Positions 34,295 to 44,068 of a stretch of 64,000 nucleotides of DNA are shown piece after piece. The position numbers were made by a program, and so were the translations under genes. The stretch spans positions 124,001 to 188,000 of the forward strand of contig NZ_QFVR01000005.1 of NCBI RefSeq assembly GCF_003143975.1, in the 5' to 3' direction. How positions within the stretch are numbered: the first letter of the stretch is position 1; each line of letters begins with the position of its first letter. The notes under the pieces were generated by a model. That model was given only the letters and a program-made list of their open reading frames with translations. It had not been told where the DNA came from and searched no databases. The DNA comes from Kurthia sibirica. Its GTDB lineage: Bacteria; Bacillota; Bacilli; Bacillales_A; Planococcaceae.

Positions 34295-36010
34295 TCATAC
34301 TCTAAACTGACTGTTATGCAACTGAGTAAAACGTCCATTTGCTGATACAAGTTCATCGTATTTACCATCTTCTGAAATACCGTCTTTTGTCACAACAACG
34401 ATACGATCCGCATTTTTAATCGTGCCTAAACGATGGGCAATGACAAGTGTTGTACGATCTTTTGCTAGTTCATACAATGCTTCTTGTATAATCAATTCTG
34501 TATGTGTATCCAACGCCGACGTCGCTTCATCTAAGATGAGGATCGGTGGATTTTTCAAGAACATGCGCGCAATTGCGAGGCGTTGTTTTTGTCCACCTGA
34601 TAGCTTCATACCCCGTTCTCCTATTTGGGTTTCATAGCCATCCGATAAATCAACTATAAATTCTTCTAAATTGGCACGTTTTGCCGCATCATAGATTTCC
34701 TCATCTGTTGCGTGCAATTTACCATAGGCAATATTTTCTTTTATTGTACCTGTAAACAAAAAGACATCTTGTTGGACAATACCGATTTGCTTACGTAGTG
34801 AACTTTGAGTCATCTGACGAATGTCAATTCCATCAATTTTAATGGCACCTTCATCCACTTCATAAAAGCGTGGAATCAATGAACAAATTGTCGTTTTTCC
34901 AGCACCAGATGGACCAACAAAAGCTGTCATTTCACCAGAACGAATGCTGAAAGTTAAATCATTTAATATAGTTTTACCCGTATCATATTTAAACGTAACA
35001 TGTTCGAAATCAACATCACCTTTTAATAGTGGCACGTCAACGGCGTCCGGTGCATCAACTATGTCTGGATCACGTTCTATTAGCTCTCTAAAACGTTTGA
35101 AGCCCGCCATTCCTTTTGGATAAAGCTCTAATAAAGCAGAAATCTTGTCAATTGGTTTAATTAACACGCTTGTAAAAAGGATGAAAGAAATTAGTTCTCC
35201 TGCTGTCATACGTTCATGAAATGTCATCCACGTTCCGACAATTAGTACGATTAATGTTAAAAGACGCGTCATAATATAAATTGCAGCGTTTGTTGAAGAC
35301 ATCGTTTTATAACCGATTAATTTTTCACGTAAAAAACTACGATTCTGCTCTCTAAAACGCTGTGCTTCGTGTTCTTCATTGGTGAACGATTTGACAACAC
35401 GCATGCCAGAAATGGCATCTTCTACACGACCATTTATATCCCCCACCTTAGCATACAATTTACCCCATGTTTTATGCATACGTTTATTGGCAATAGTAAT
35501 AACTAAAATCATTAGTGGTACGAATAATAAGATGATTAGAGCCAACATTGGATTAATCGTGAACATAATCATAAATGCTCCGATAAATGTCATAATGGCA
35601 ATAAATAAATCTTCTGGTCCATGATGAGCAAATTCACCAATGTCAAATAAATCAGTCGTAATTCTGCCCATCAAATGACCCGTTTTTGTATTATCAAAAA
35701 ACTTGAAGGATTGTCTTTGAGTATGTAGGAATAATTCCTCACGCATATCTGTTTCTATTTTTGTCCCTAACTTATGTCCCCAGTAGTTCACAACAAAACT
35801 TAATACAGTACTTACTAAATAAATAATTAATAATAAAATCGCTACCTTCGTAATCATCGACCAGTTATTTGTCGGCAACAATGTATCAATAAAGCGCTGC
35901 ACTGCTACAGGAAATACTAGTTCTAGTAAGGCCACAATAATGGCACTCGCAAAATCGATGACGAATAATCTCTTATACGGTTTATAGTAACTAAAAAATT
36001 TTTTATACAT
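34295..36010 (-). CDS. ABC exporter, fused permease and ATPase
   Basis: A 571-residue half-transporter of the Sav1866/BmrA type that works as a homodimer or heterodimer to pump lipids, drugs or peptides out of the cell. Six membrane helices (residues ~15-300) with the RITTDLFDIGEF coupling region precede an ATPase domain with Walker A GPSGAGKTT (about residue 370), signature LSGGQKQR, Walker B ILILDEATSALD and the switch His in IAHR. No partner half-transporter is adjacent, so a homodimer is likely. An inverted repeat in the leader (36040-36057) suggests repression by a small regulator encoded elsewhere. Confidence 0.93.
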   Translation of the reverse strand: MYKKFFSYYKPYKRLFVIDFASAIIVALLELVFPVAVQRFIDTLLPTNNWSMITKVAILLLIIYLVSTVLSFVVNYWGHKLGTKIETDMREELFLHTQRQSFKFFDNTKTGHLMGRITTDLFDIGEFAHHGPEDLFIAIMTFIGAFMIMFTINPMLALIILLFVPLMILVITIANKRMHKTWGKLYAKVGDINGRVEDAISGMRVVKSFTNEEHEAQRFREQNRSFLREKLIGYKTMSSTNAAIYIMTRLLTLIVLIVGTWMTFHERMTAGELISFILFTSVLIKPIDKISALLELYPKGMAGFKRFRELIERDPDIVDAPDAVDVPLLKGDVDFEHVTFKYDTGKTILNDLTFSIRSGEMTAFVGPSGAGKTTICSLIPRFYEVDEGAIKIDGIDIRQMTQSSLRKQIGIVQQDVFLFTGTIKENIAYGKLHATDEEIYDAAKRANLEEFIVDLSDGYETQIGERGMKLSGGQKQRLAIARMFLKNPPILILDEATSALDTHTELIIQEALYELAKDRTTLVIAHRLGTIKNADRIVVVTKDGISEDGKYDELVSANGRFTQLHNSQFRV

Positions 36011-36039
36011 CTGTTTATCCCTTTCTGTTGGCTATTCAA

Positions 36040-36074
36040 TTGATAATGTATTCTCAATTAGTCATTTTAGTATA
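36040..36074 (-). promoter_or_regulatory. Extended -10 promoter and operator-like palindrome of the ABC exporter
   Basis: On the minus strand TGCTATACT is an extended -10 (box at 36069-36074). Downstream of it, before the ribosome-binding site, TTGATAATGTATTCTCAA (36040-36057, plus strand) is an 18-base imperfect palindrome of the type used by MarR-like repressors. A Fur/PerR site is less likely because the half-sites are spaced by two bases. Confidence 0.45.
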
Positions 36075-36173
36075 GCATATTTCCTTTCAAATACTTCGGA
36101 AACCGTAAAACACTTTTGATCACAATATGCATTCTTTTTCCTGTATACTTAACACAAGAAAAGAGGTATTATA

Positions 36174-36989
36174 TTGAAAAAATATACCCTATTAATTGCA
36201 TTACTTCTATTCAGTTCACCATTGAGTGCTTGTGCAAAAGAAGCCTCTCCACCAAAATTCAACTATTATTTGGATGCCGGTAGTCCAGCTATTGCTAAAA
36301 AAATGGCTGCACTAGATATCGTCATCGTTGAACCTATTGAGATGCAAAAAAAATATATTCGAATTGCACAAAAAAACAATACACAGGTATTTGGTTATAT
36401 TAATTCAACCGAAGGCGATCAATGGAATCAGAAACTTTTTCAACAATTCAAAAAAAGTGATTTTTATCACGATAAAAATGGTAAACGTCTTTATTTTAAA
36501 CAATGGGACTCTTATCAAATGCGCATGAGTAGCAAACATTACCGCTCGTTACTCATGAAAGAAATTGAGCATTTAATCGTCGATCGTGGGCTAGATGGCG
36601 TATTTTTAGATACGGTTGGTAATATTGAAGATTACTTACCTAAAAAAGAACAAAAAAAAGAACTGCAAGCACTACAGTCTTTTATCAAAGATATAAAGAC
36701 TAAATATCCACAATTAACGATTGCACAAAACTGGGGATTTACAGCACTCGAAAAATATACACAGTCCTATATTGATTATTTTTTATGGGAAGATTTTTCA
36801 TATAAAACAGTTGGTAATGATGCATGGGCTAAGAATAAAATGAAGCTATTAAACACGTTACAACGAAAAAACAATTTACATGTATTGACGATTTCATTTA
36901 GTGATGCAGCTAAAAGTGCCAAGCTTGCAAAAGAAAATGGGTTTTCCAATTATTACAATAAAGAAGGATCTTATTACAATAAATGGTAG
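36174..36989 (+). CDS. GH114-like lipoprotein, possible polysaccharide hydrolase
   Basis: A 271-residue exported protein: signal sequence with lipobox SAC (Cys ~20), then a TIM-barrel domain whose strand RGLDGVFLDTVGN (about residues 139-151) carries the acidic pair typical of the GH114/TM1410 endo-alpha-1,4-polygalactosaminidase group, with VFGYINSTEGD as another family-like strand. The TTG start follows AGAGGT at seven bases. Such enzymes cut galactosamine-rich exopolysaccharides (PelA and Ega3 domains are relatives). The exopolysaccharide operon at 42-49 kb makes a functional link possible but unproved. Confidence 0.75.
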   Translation: MKKYTLLIALLLFSSPLSACAKEASPPKFNYYLDAGSPAIAKKMAALDIVIVEPIEMQKKYIRIAQKNNTQVFGYINSTEGDQWNQKLFQQFKKSDFYHDKNGKRLYFKQWDSYQMRMSSKHYRSLLMKEIEHLIVDRGLDGVFLDTVGNIEDYLPKKEQKKELQALQSFIKDIKTKYPQLTIAQNWGFTALEKYTQSYIDYFLWEDFSYKTVGNDAWAKNKMKLLNTLQRKNNLHVLTISFSDAAKSAKLAKENGFSNYYNKEGSYYNKW

Positions 36990-37021
36990 TGTTAACCGAA
37001 TGCACAATCTCAATTATATAG

Positions 37022-37054
37022 AAAAAGTTGCCCATTTAAAATGGACAACTTTTT
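37022..37054. terminator. Bidirectional terminator
   Basis: AAAAAGTTG and CAACTTTTT with an inner CCAT/ATGG pair, between the converging lipoprotein and phosphoesterase genes. Confidence 0.8.
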
Positions 37055-37869
37055 CACTTCGTATGCAGTGTCGTCACAACAATTTCAGGTCGATTGAAAA
37101 TACGTAGTGGAAATAGGCTATTGCCCAATCCCCGACTAATCACTTGTGTTAGCCCACCAGTATGCTCCACACCCTCTAAATGTTTCGGAAATAAATTGAG
37201 CTGATGGTCAATAACACCACCAACACCAGGTATTCTAACCTGACCTCCATGCGCGTGACCCGTAAAGGCTAAATCGATGCCATACTGCGCATAGACACGC
37301 GAAAATTCTGACCGATGTGCCAATAATAATTTAAATGATTGCGGCGTGGTTTGATGGAGGGCATGAGCGAGCATATCTTCTGTTTTCTCGCCGGAAAGTG
37401 GATCGCTTATACCAACGATTGTAATCATTTCATGCCCCTTTTGAAGTGGCACTGCTTCATTATTCAAGACGGTTACACCTATTTTTTCAACTGCAGATTG
37501 AATCTCAGCTACTTTATTAATTGCGATTTCATGATTACCATCAATATAATAAGTTGGTGCTATTTTGACAAAGCCTTTGACAGCGGCTAAACTACGTTGT
37601 AGTTTATAGTTATTGCTGTCGATTAAATCGCCAGTAATCACAATAAGATCTGGCTTAGCCTCCGCAACTTGATGAATCAGTTTTTCATGATTTTTACCGA
37701 ATTTTGCATCGTGGAGATCAGAGATTTGAACAACTTTCAATCCATCAAAAGATTTCGGTAGTTTTTTCGAGGAAACATTGTATTTTGACACTTGTAGCCA
37801 ACTATTATTTAAATAGAGAAAACTACAAAATGCGCTAATAATTAGTCCAATTGTCAGCAATTTTTTCAT
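37054..37869 (-). CDS. Membrane-anchored metallophosphoesterase, YkuE-like
   Basis: A 271-residue calcineurin-fold protein with an N-terminal membrane anchor (residues 4-22) and the metal motifs ISDLHDAKFG, VITGDLID, DGNHE, LAHRSEF and GHAHGG in order. In Bacillus the relative YkuE is a wall-associated, metal-loaded phosphoesterase exported by the Tat pathway; here no twin-arginine pair is seen in the likely start (MKKLLTIG), so ordinary Sec insertion is more probable. The start is preceded by AAGGA at a rather long 11 bases. Confidence 0.85.
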   Translation of the reverse strand: MKKLLTIGLIISAFCSFLYLNNSWLQVSKYNVSSKKLPKSFDGLKVVQISDLHDAKFGKNHEKLIHQVAEAKPDLIVITGDLIDSNNYKLQRSLAAVKGFVKIAPTYYIDGNHEIAINKVAEIQSAVEKIGVTVLNNEAVPLQKGHEMITIVGISDPLSGEKTEDMLAHALHQTTPQSFKLLLAHRSEFSRVYAQYGIDLAFTGHAHGGQVRIPGVGGVIDHQLNLFPKHLEGVEHTGGLTQVISRGLGNSLFPLRIFNRPEIVVTTLHTK

Positions 37870-38125
37870 CTGTAATTCAGTCCTTCTTTTCAACATACTT
37901 TTGAGGATACATCAACATTAAAACGAGTTCAAGTTAAAGCATATAACAATTAAAATTTGTATTTTAGACGGAATTATCAGATAATTCATGTAGAGTATTC
38001 CTTCTATTGAATAGATTATCGCTAGTTGAATACCGTTATTACTACTTTACCTTTAATTCCTATTGTACGACATGATATTAAATGCTATAATTTTTTAAAA
38101 AATCAGATAAAAGGGACGATAAACT

Positions 38126-39316
38126 ATGCAATATTCCGATAGAGTACTTAAAACACCATCTTCATTCATCCGAAATATTTTAAAAGTTACTGATTCACCG
38201 AATGTTATTTCTTTTGCTGGCGGTTTACCAAACCCCGTATCATTCCCAGTAAATCAACTACAAGAAGCTGTTGAGCGCGCAATTTCTAGCAACGGCGCAA
38301 AAATTTTTCAATATGCGTCTACTACAGGATACTTACCCTTACGTCAATATATTGCAGATAAATATAATCGTCTCAATAACCTTGGCTTAACAGCTGATGA
38401 CATTTTATTGACAACTGGTTCACAACAAGCTCTTTCCCTAATTTCACAAGTATTCATTAATAAAGGTGATGGTATTATCATGGAGGAGCCAGGCTATCTT
38501 GGTGCGATTCAAGCATTTACAATGAGCGAACCTACTTTCTATCCCGTGACATTAGAAGAAGATGGTCTTAATATCGAAGAATTACAACAGGCGTTAGTAA
38601 AGCCCAACGCCAAGTTCATTTATACAGTGCCAAATTTCCAAAATCCGACAGGGCTTACTTATACAATGGAACGCCGCCAAGAAATTTACGATCTTATTAA
38701 AAACGAGGATATTTTCATCATTGAGGATGATCCATACGGAGAATTACGTTTTGAAGGCGACCATTTGCCCTATATTGCTGCAGGTAAAACGGATAAGAGC
38801 ATCATTCTCGGTTCGTTTTCTAAAACCGTTACACCTGGTATGCGCGTTGGCTTTGTTATTTGTAAAAACAAAGAGTTTATGTCACATATGGAAACAGCTA
38901 AACAAGCAGCTGATTTACATTCCAATATTTTCTCTCAATATACAATATACGAATACTTAACGCACAATGACTATACTTCACATGTGAAAAAAATTATTGA
39001 TCTTTATCAATCACAGGCGAATGTTATGCTTGCTGCTTTAGAAGAATTCTTCCCTGAAAATGTGACATTTACTCGTCCACAAGGTGGCATGTTTATATGG
39101 GCAACATTAAATAATGGCATGTCCGCATTAGAGTTTTTCCATAAAGCAATGGCTGTTGATGTGGCATTCGTACCTGGTGATCCTTTCTATGCTTCCAAAA
39201 CAAATGTTAATACACTACGTCTAAATTATACGAACGCTACTCCTGAGGTCATTCGTGAAGGAATCCAGCGTCTTGCAAAAATTTTATATGAAGTGGAAGT
39301 CGCTGAAACTGTTTAA
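38126..39316 (+). CDS. PLP-dependent aminotransferase, class I (2-aminoadipate/MocR type)
   Basis: A 396-residue fold-type I aminotransferase with ISFAGGLPNPVSFP at the start, TTGSQQALSLISQ, PNFQNPTGLT (the substrate/PLP contact region), DDPYGELRF, and the PLP lysine in LGSFSKTVTPGMRVG (about residue 237). The GGLP start and length match the LysN/2-aminoadipate and aromatic/branched-chain transaminase subgroup. No DNA-binding domain is present, so it is not a MocR regulator. Single-gene unit. Exact substrate unknown. Confidence 0.88.
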   Translation: MQYSDRVLKTPSSFIRNILKVTDSPNVISFAGGLPNPVSFPVNQLQEAVERAISSNGAKIFQYASTTGYLPLRQYIADKYNRLNNLGLTADDILLTTGSQQALSLISQVFINKGDGIIMEEPGYLGAIQAFTMSEPTFYPVTLEEDGLNIEELQQALVKPNAKFIYTVPNFQNPTGLTYTMERRQEIYDLIKNEDIFIIEDDPYGELRFEGDHLPYIAAGKTDKSIILGSFSKTVTPGMRVGFVICKNKEFMSHMETAKQAADLHSNIFSQYTIYEYLTHNDYTSHVKKIIDLYQSQANVMLAALEEFFPENVTFTRPQGGMFIWATLNNGMSALEFFHKAMAVDVAFVPGDPFYASKTNVNTLRLNYTNATPEVIREGIQRLAKILYEVEVAETV

Positions 39317-39319
39317 GAC

Positions 39320-39358
39320 AAAAAAGCTTGGAAATCATATGATTTCCAAGCTTTTTTG
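39320..39358. terminator. Bidirectional terminator
   Basis: AAAAAAGCTTGGAAATC and its complement with a 4-base loop, directly after the aminotransferase stop and serving also the minus-strand lactate permease. Confidence 0.9.
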
Positions 39359-39409
39359 CTATCGGTTGACGCCATCCAACTATGACGCGGTATGGCGCGG
39401 TTTGTTGGA

Positions 39410-40984
39410 TCACACAATAAAGGATAGTATAACCGTCCAAATACAAACAAAGAGCAGTAAACCAAGACTGTATTTAAGCGTCATTTTCATCAATTGTGAT
39501 TCCTGACCTCTTTTACCAACTGCCGCGGTAGCGATAGCAATAGACTGAGGCGATACAAGTTTTGCCATAACTCCACCGACTGTATTCGCGGCAACTAAAA
39601 GCGTTGAGTTCGTTGCCATCATATTACCTGCCGAAGCTTGAATAGGTGCAAAGAGTGTATTATTATTAACAACTGAACCTGTCATAAATACACCAACCCA
39701 ACCAAGTATTGGTGATAGGAAAGGAAAAGCAGAACCCGTTTTTGCAGCCGCTTCACCTAGAGCCATTGTCATACCACCGTATGTCATTAATTTTGCAATA
39801 CCAATAATTGCACAAATCATAATAATCGGTATCCAAAATTCTTTCACAGTATCTTTTAATAATCGACCACTTGTTTTAAAATTGATGGCATGTGTCGTTA
39901 AAATCGTCACAATTACGGCAACAAGTATCGCGCTACCTGTAGCACTAATGATGTCGAGGGACACTGGTATTTGTGAGCCTGGTATGACAAACTTCATCAC
40001 TGTCGACGCAAGTACTCCCCCCTCTGCAAACATTGCTTTAAACGAAGGTAAACTCCAAATTAAGATGAAAAATGTTAACAAGTAAAATGGAGACCACGCT
40101 AACACAATATCCTTCGTTGTATTTTTTTCATATTTTAAATCATGACCTTGCAAGAAGAAGACGTTTTTTGGTGCCCATTTTCTACAAAGTAAAGCTAAAG
40201 CGCCCATTGCTAGAATTGGTGGGATAATATCTGCCAATTCCGGTCCAACGAATAAAGTAAGCAGTACTTGAGAACCCGCATAGGTTACACCTGTAACAAT
40301 AATAGCAGGCAATGTTTCTTTCACACCCTTTATACCGTCAATTAGCATCACTAATAAAAATGGAATTGTTAAATTGATAATCGGTAAAGTCAGTGCAGTC
40401 ATTCTTGATACATCCATAGCGCTAATGCCACCTTCTAAATTGAATGTGTCAATAATACCTACAGGAATACCGATGGCACCAAATGCGCCAGATGCGCCAT
40501 TAGCAATTAAACATAACATCGCTGCTTGCAGCGGTCCAAAGCCTAATGACATAAGTAAAACAGCACAAATCGCAATAGGTACACCAAATCCGGCTGCTCC
40601 TTCTAAAAAGGCATTAAAACAAAAACCAATAAGCAATAATTGAATGCGTTGGTCATGTGATATACCCGCAATTGAACTTCTCAAAATATCGAATTTCCCT
40701 GAATTGACGGATATTTTATATAACCAAACAGCCATAACGATAATGTAACCAATTGGAACCAAGCCTTGAATGACCCCTTGAATTACACTCCCTGTACCAT
40801 CCCCGATCGGTAATTTATAGAACACAACAACAAGTAGAAATGTGACGACCAAATTTAATAGCGCTGTTGTGATTCCTTTCATCTTCAATAGTGTAAGACA
40901 GAGTAAAAACAAAAGAATAGGAATAGCAGATACTAGCGCTGAAATACTTATATTATCAAAAGGATTATAGCTGTCGACGAGCAT
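39410..40984 (-). CDS. lldP: L-lactate permease
   Basis: A 524-residue membrane protein of the LctP/LldP family that moves lactate or glycolate with protons. Twelve or more hydrophobic helices and the family segments FLEGAAGFGVPIAICAVLLM, GANGASGAFGAIGIPVG-like and SGGMAKLVSPQSIAIATAA-like stretches are present. It begins 24 bases after the lactate dehydrogenase stop behind AGGTG, so uptake or efflux of lactate and its interconversion with pyruvate are co-expressed. Confidence 0.93.
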   Translation of the reverse strand: MLVDSYNPFDNISISALVSAIPILLFLLCLTLLKMKGITTALLNLVVTFLLVVVFYKLPIGDGTGSVIQGVIQGLVPIGYIIVMAVWLYKISVNSGKFDILRSSIAGISHDQRIQLLLIGFCFNAFLEGAAGFGVPIAICAVLLMSLGFGPLQAAMLCLIANGASGAFGAIGIPVGIIDTFNLEGGISAMDVSRMTALTLPIINLTIPFLLVMLIDGIKGVKETLPAIIVTGVTYAGSQVLLTLFVGPELADIIPPILAMGALALLCRKWAPKNVFFLQGHDLKYEKNTTKDIVLAWSPFYLLTFFILIWSLPSFKAMFAEGGVLASTVMKFVIPGSQIPVSLDIISATGSAILVAVIVTILTTHAINFKTSGRLLKDTVKEFWIPIIMICAIIGIAKLMTYGGMTMALGEAAAKTGSAFPFLSPILGWVGVFMTGSVVNNNTLFAPIQASAGNMMATNSTLLVAANTVGGVMAKLVSPQSIAIATAAVGKRGQESQLMKMTLKYSLGLLLFVCIWTVILSFIV

Positions 40985-41008
40985 AAATTACACCTGCTTC
41001 CATCAAAT

Positions 41009-41941
41009 TTATGACCATATTGATTGTTGAATACTTTGTAAAGTATTCACGGATGCATCAAATTTTTGACGCTCATCATCATCGAGCTCTAAAGCAAACA
41101 CTTTTTCGATACCTTGACGATTGATTAAACAGGGAACACCTGTAAAAACATCGCTATGACCATTTTCACCTGATTGCATCGCACCAACTGGTAGCACAAC
41201 ATGTTCATTTTTTAAGATTGCCTTTGTAATTCGAGCTAGCCCCATAGCAATGCCATAAAATGTTGCACCTTTTGATTCAATAATCTTATAAGCCACGTCA
41301 CGAACTTCAACTGCGATTTCATCTCGTCGTTGTGGCGTTAACATCGGTCCAATTTGTTGGCCATATAAAGTTGCCGCACTCCAATAAGGTAACTGTGAAT
41401 CGCCATGCTCGCCAATAATATAAGCATGAACACTCGTCGGTGATGTATTAAATTCGTTCCCCAATACCGTACGCAAACGAGCAGAATCCAAAATTGTCCC
41501 CGAACTAATAACACGACTTTTATGCAAACCTGAGAATTTTAATGTTGCATACGCCAAAATATCAACAGGGTTTGCTGCAACAATAATAATACCATCGAAG
41601 CCAGATTTCATTATTTCTCCAACAATTTTTTCAAAAATAGCAACGTTTTTATTTACTAAATCTAAGCGTGTTTCACCAGGCTTTTGAGCTGCACCAGCAC
41701 AAATAACAACAATTGCCGCATCATGACAATCACTATACGTACCCTGTTTCACCTGTAGATTAGAAGGTGCATAGACAATACCATGCTCCAAATCTAGCGC
41801 ATCACCTTCCGCTTTTTCCGCATCTAAATCAACCAGTACTAAATGATCGCATAAACCCTGATTCATTAAAGCAAACGCATAACTTGAACCAACTGAACCT
41901 GTTCCGATTAAAACTACTTTATTGCCGAGTGTTAAGCCCAT
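41009..41941 (-). CDS. ldh: L-lactate dehydrogenase
   Basis: Interconverts pyruvate and L-lactate with NADH. The 310 residues show [15 protein letters not shown] (NAD Rossmann motif), the active-site loop [10 protein letters not shown] with the mobile Arg, [12 protein letters not shown] and the catalytic His in [11 protein letters not shown] (about residue 177). Length is typical. First gene of an ldh-lldP pair; the ATG follows GAGGAGG. The terminator of the downstream EPS operon (42001-42041) separates it from ydaN. Confidence 0.96.
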   Translation of the reverse strand: MGLTLGNKVVLIGTGSVGSSYAFALMNQGLCDHLVLVDLDAEKAEGDALDLEHGIVYAPSNLQVKQGTYSDCHDAAIVVICAGAAQKPGETRLDLVNKNVAIFEKIVGEIMKSGFDGIIIVAANPVDILAYATLKFSGLHKSRVISSGTILDSARLRTVLGNEFNTSPTSVHAYIIGEHGDSQLPYWSAATLYGQQIGPMLTPQRRDEIAVEVRDVAYKIIESKGATFYGIAMGLARITKAILKNEHVVLPVGAMQSGENGHSDVFTGVPCLINRQGIEKVFALELDDDERQKFDASVNTLQSIQQSIWS

Positions 41942-42000
41942 TTTATTGCCTCCTCTTATTTTTCCTATCGTTTGTCATACATTCCCGATTTTAGAGACAT

Positions 42001-42041
42001 AAAAACCACCTCAGTCTGTTTAATGACTTGAAGTGGTTTTT
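42001..42041 (-). terminator. Terminator of the exopolysaccharide operon
   Basis: AAAAACCAC/GTGGTTTTT with an inner TCA/TGA pair, directly after the ydaN-like stop on the minus strand. Confidence 0.8.
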
Positions 42042-42052
42042 AATCTACTATG

Positions 42053-44068
42053 CTACTTTTTTCTTTTACGTAACACAAAAATGAGTACAGCTACGACAAT
42101 TATAAGTAACACAATGAAGTATACGATTGTGTTAGTTGATAGAGATGACGTGACTGTTTTTTTAGTGTCGCTATTTGCTTTTTCGGCTTGATAGCGATCA
42201 CTATTTGTAAATAATTGTTGATCCTTACTTTGTACAATGATTGTTGCTGGTGCTTGCATGTTCTGCAGCGTCGTTAATAATTTCTTTGAGACATTTGCTT
42301 CATTCTCTTCATTCTTATTTAGCGTCATCGTCAAATACGTGTGATCCCATGGACTTTGTTGCACTGTCGCATAGCGCGCGACAGATTCAGCTAAAAAGCC
42401 TTCTTTTGCTAAATCTATTTTTTTGTCAACATAAGTCATTTGATCATTTTTCTGAAGATCTGCCGTTAATGCTGCAACATCTCCGATGATAATGCTATGA
42501 CGATTTTTCAATTCATCAGGATTAATTGTGGACGCATCATACAATTCAAAATGAGGCGCTTCTGTACCCATTGTAGCTGCGCTATATAGGATCGTTAAAT
42601 CTGCAATTGTTTTGTCATCTAGCTGACTGACTACAACAGCAGTCGATTTATCTGCATTGGAAAATATAGATGGAAATGCTGTTAAACTAACCTCTGTTGG
42701 CTGTTGTTTATCGGATATAGCAAAGTTAATCGTACTATTTTCAGAAAAAAACAACCATTTATTTTCGTCATTTGTTGTACATGGATTATTTGTTTTTGAA
42801 CCATTTAAAACAAATTGTAAATCAACAAGATTTTGATTTTTTAATGCTGATTTCTCAAGCGTTAATCTCACTTTAAAAAACCCATCTTCTTTATCCATAT
42901 TTTTTAGTGACACGCTATGTGGGATATCATTAACCATGACGATTAATTCAGCCTTATCCGCTTTTAAAATCACTGATTTTTTTAATAATAAGGTGATCGA
43001 TACATCTTGACTATGATCATAATTCTGAGGTAAATAGTAAAAGTGATGTGGTGATTTTGTTAGCGCATTACTTAATTCAAAATCTTCAATCGACATTTCT
43101 TTAAATGTTACCGTACCAGAATCATTGTTCTCTTTTTCCGGCAACGATGACACGGACATTGTTTTGTTCGCAAGTTGCTTCACAATTCGTGGATCTGTTA
43201 AAACGGAAATTTTCTTTTGTAAAATCTGATCTTCTTGTGCTGTTACCGACATAATAATGCGTTTGTTTTTTGGAGAAATTTGCTGCGATATGCTCAAATT
43301 TAAAGCATCTGCCTTTTTAGGTGCTTGTGCCTGCATTAAAAGTTTTTTGGCATCTGCAGATTTGAATGCTGCAGTTTGCCCAATAAATATAAGGTGATCA
43401 CTGCCAGATTTTATACGACGATCGGTGGTAATTATCATATTTTGTGGTTTTGTCGTTTGTTTTTTCAAATAACTCAAAACTTTTAACGCCGCATTTGTTG
43501 TACTTGTAGATGCTTTCTCTGGTATAACTACCGAAGTTTTCGCTTCAAAAGCAGTAAATTTTGTTGGATAATCTGCCAATGTAACAGTGGAAGAAGTGGC
43601 ATTACCATTTATTCGTAAATAGGATGCGGGATTTATTCTCAACCAGTTACCCGATGTGTTATTTTCAACACAAACTCCTTCTTTTATAATGCCATAGTAT
43701 GCAATCGTAATCATATGTGTACCTTTTTTCAACGCTTTACCACTTAAGGGAATTGTAAGAGTTGATTGCTTTTCGTCACCTTTTAAAGCCACCGTTTTTT
43801 TATTGTCACCATCCACGCGAATCGTTAACGATGATGGTTTTATAAGTAAGGCTGAATGCGCAATATTCAATGTCAATTCATTGCCTTGATCCGATGCTTG
43901 CTCAGGTAAATAATAATTATAATTAAATACACTATCCGGTCCCTGTAAATTAACACTTTGTTCTGTAATTGAAAGCTTTTCGGCAGCCTGTGCATCCCTA
44001 CTCATAACTACCAGAGAAGTTACCAACAGTAACATAACGAATAGCAGATATGTGGTTTTCTTAGTCAT
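42053..44068 (-). CDS. ydaN: Exopolysaccharide export/regulatory protein, BcsB-like (YdaN-like)
   Basis: A 671-residue exported protein with a signal sequence, a long beta-rich extracellular part and one C-terminal membrane helix (residues ~645-665) ending KRKK. Sequence character (repeated jelly-roll and flavodoxin-like domains, LTIRVDGD-type strands) matches the BcsB/YdaN group, which guides a glucan-like chain as it leaves a membrane glycosyltransferase. It overlaps the glycosyltransferase gene by eight bases. Same position as ydaN in the Bacillus subtilis ydaJKLMN operon. Confidence 0.85.
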   Translation of the reverse strand: MTKKTTYLLFVMLLLVTSLVVMSRDAQAAEKLSITEQSVNLQGPDSVFNYNYYLPEQASDQGNELTLNIAHSALLIKPSSLTIRVDGDNKKTVALKGDEKQSTLTIPLSGKALKKGTHMITIAYYGIIKEGVCVENNTSGNWLRINPASYLRINGNATSSTVTLADYPTKFTAFEAKTSVVIPEKASTSTTNAALKVLSYLKKQTTKPQNMIITTDRRIKSGSDHLIFIGQTAAFKSADAKKLLMQAQAPKKADALNLSISQQISPKNKRIIMSVTAQEDQILQKKISVLTDPRIVKQLANKTMSVSSLPEKENNDSGTVTFKEMSIEDFELSNALTKSPHHFYYLPQNYDHSQDVSITLLLKKSVILKADKAELIVMVNDIPHSVSLKNMDKEDGFFKVRLTLEKSALKNQNLVDLQFVLNGSKTNNPCTTNDENKWLFFSENSTINFAISDKQQPTEVSLTAFPSIFSNADKSTAVVVSQLDDKTIADLTILYSAATMGTEAPHFELYDASTINPDELKNRHSIIIGDVAALTADLQKNDQMTYVDKKIDLAKEGFLAESVARYATVQQSPWDHTYLTMTLNKNEENEANVSKKLLTTLQNMQAPATIIVQSKDQQLFTNSDRYQAEKANSDTKKTVTSSLSTNTIVYFIVLLIIVVAVLIFVLRKRKK

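Noticed and set aside
36040-36057. Fur or PerR box before the ABC exporter
   Set aside because: Half-sites are spaced by two bases and mismatched, unlike the 7-1-7 form of these regulators; kept only as an unspecified operator.
38126-39316. MocR-type transcription regulator
   Set aside because: The aminotransferase domain resembles MocR proteins, but the protein lacks the GntR DNA-binding domain and starts directly with the enzyme fold.
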